Assembly: GCA_964610115.1 (NCBI GenBank)
Contig: CAZSUW010000069.1
Coordinates: 1-12,591, forward strand
Length of the DNA: 12,591 nt
Direction: 5' to 3'
Origin: Litorimonas sp964610115
GTDB taxonomy: Bacteria > Pseudomonadota > Alphaproteobacteria > Caulobacterales > Maricaulaceae
Under the pieces are notes generated by a model. That model did not search any database and was not told the origin of the DNA. It saw only the letters and a list, made by a program, of their open reading frames with translations. The first letter of the stretch is position 1. The number at the start of each line of letters is the position of its first letter. A program made the position numbers and the translations under genes. This document shows positions 12,186 through 12,591 of this stretch, in pieces.

Positions 12186-12591
12186 ATGAAACGGATTTTA
12201 CTTGCCAGCGTCGCAGCCTTCACATTGGCGGGATGTGCCTCATCCGGCACGCACTCTGGCGATGCCCACGCACACGCCCATCAACACGGCAGTGATTGCG
12301 GACACATCCAAATCGCCCATAATGGCCACGTAGATTATCTCCATGATGGACATCTGCACCACGCCCATGACGATCATTATGACGATCACAGCCTTGAGGT
12401 CTCGGCGGCTAATCCCGATGGACACAACCCCGTCAGCCACGCCCATGCCGGCCACTTGCACGGCGATGCCGACAGTGATCACCCGCGCATCCCGCACGGC
12501 AATCACATCGACTTCCTCCACGATGGGCATTTGCACCATGTTCACGGCGACCACGTGGATGAGCATGGTGCAGTTGAGGTGATTGAGGGGT
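12186..12591 (+). CDS. Histidine-rich lipoprotein with duplicated His/Asp unit, partial at window edge
   Basis: The 135 complete codons visible encode a lipoprotein signal peptide, MKRILLASVAAFTLAGC, with lipobox LAGC and lipidated C17. A very histidine-rich mature part follows: 30 His among residues 18-135, about one in four, many alternating with Asp, Gly or Ala (DAHAHAHQHG at 26-35). Residues 37-68 and 96-127 are two copies of one unit, offset by 59 residues. Both contain H-x-D-[YF]-LHDGHLHH-x-H and end in D-H-x-D-[DE]-H. Copy 1 also has CGH (38-40). The unit resembles small His-rich proteins containing 'CGH...HGDH-D-Y..DGH.H' that I recall near zinc homeostasis genes. I infer a periplasmic or outer-membrane-tethered metal buffer or chaperone, most likely for zinc; nickel, cobalt or copper are possible. 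No stop codon is reached, so its full length and any further domain are unknown. It is codirectional with xthA, 86 bases downstream. Confidence 0.88.
   Translation, partial: MKRILLASVAAFTLAGCASSGTHSGDAHAHAHQHGSDCGHIQIAHNGHVDYLHDGHLHHAHDDHYDDHSLEVSAANPDGHNPVSHAHAGHLHGDADSDHPRIPHGNHIDFLHDGHLHHVHGDHVDEHGAVEVIEG
12294..12566 (+). repeat. Tandem 32-residue His/Asp units within the lipoprotein gene
   Basis: Unit 1 covers 12294-12389 and unit 2 covers 12471-12566, a period of 177 bases. All histidines of unit 1 from H40 to H68 have a counterpart exactly 59 residues on (H99 to H127). The DNA has diverged at many third positions (for example CTCCATGATGGACAT against CTCCACGATGGGCAT). This points to an old duplication kept by selection on the protein. 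Confidence 0.8.

Noticed and set aside
12240..12582. Minus-strand and second plus-strand frames over the His-rich lipoprotein
   Set aside because: Their repetitive Met/Ile/Val or Thr-rich translations are what CAC/CAT/GAT codons give in the wrong frame. The lipoprotein frame has a ribosome-binding site, signal peptide and conserved repeat.

Overview
The window looks like chromosomal housekeeping DNA from an alphaproteobacterium. Supporting signs are fumC followed by a DUF4169 protein and a short ribbon-helix-helix protein in overlapping frames, a SahR-type regulator (ArsR helix-turn-helix plus methyltransferase-like sensor) next to metF, a TerB/J-domain DjlA-like protein, and frequent GTG starts. 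A secreted family 9 glycoside hydrolase and the general gene set fit a free-living aquatic lineage such as the Hyphomonadaceae/Maricaulaceae, but that placement is a guess. There are no tRNAs, rRNAs, CRISPR arrays, insertion sequences or phage genes.

Layout. (1) 21-1809, plus strand: fumC, a DUF4169 protein and an RHH protein, with stop and start codons overlapping at both junctions. (2) 1780-6866, minus strand: seven co-directional genes. Reading from high to low coordinates they are sahR, metF, a djlA-like chaperone, a small membrane protein, an EamA/DMT exporter, a DUF1801 protein and a peptidoglycan amidase. The amidase is interrupted by 100 undetermined bases (1921-2020), and its end overlaps the end of the RHH gene. 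(3) 6897-6920: a perfect 10-bp inverted repeat just upstream of sahR, the probable SahR operator. (4) 6925-8823, minus: a secreted GH9 enzyme. (5) 8957-10615, minus: ettA, followed by a terminator. (6) 10764-12099, plus: a tail-anchored protein of unknown function and xthA (exonuclease III). (7) 12186 to the window end, plus: a histidine-rich lipoprotein, cut by the window edge.

Functional logic. The clearest regulatory unit is sahR-metF. MetF makes methyl-tetrahydrofolate for methionine synthesis, and the SahR family is known to sense S-adenosylhomocysteine and repress SAM-cycle genes. The ATGA overlap of the two genes and the palindrome upstream make an autoregulated operon likely. The GH9 gene upstream has no recognisable terminator before the operator. 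The most unusual coding feature is the terminal lipoprotein, which has about one histidine in four residues after its lipobox and carries two copies of a His/Asp unit 59 residues apart, suggesting periplasmic metal (probably zinc) binding. The rest is largely ordinary, and I do not see a new defence or mobile system.
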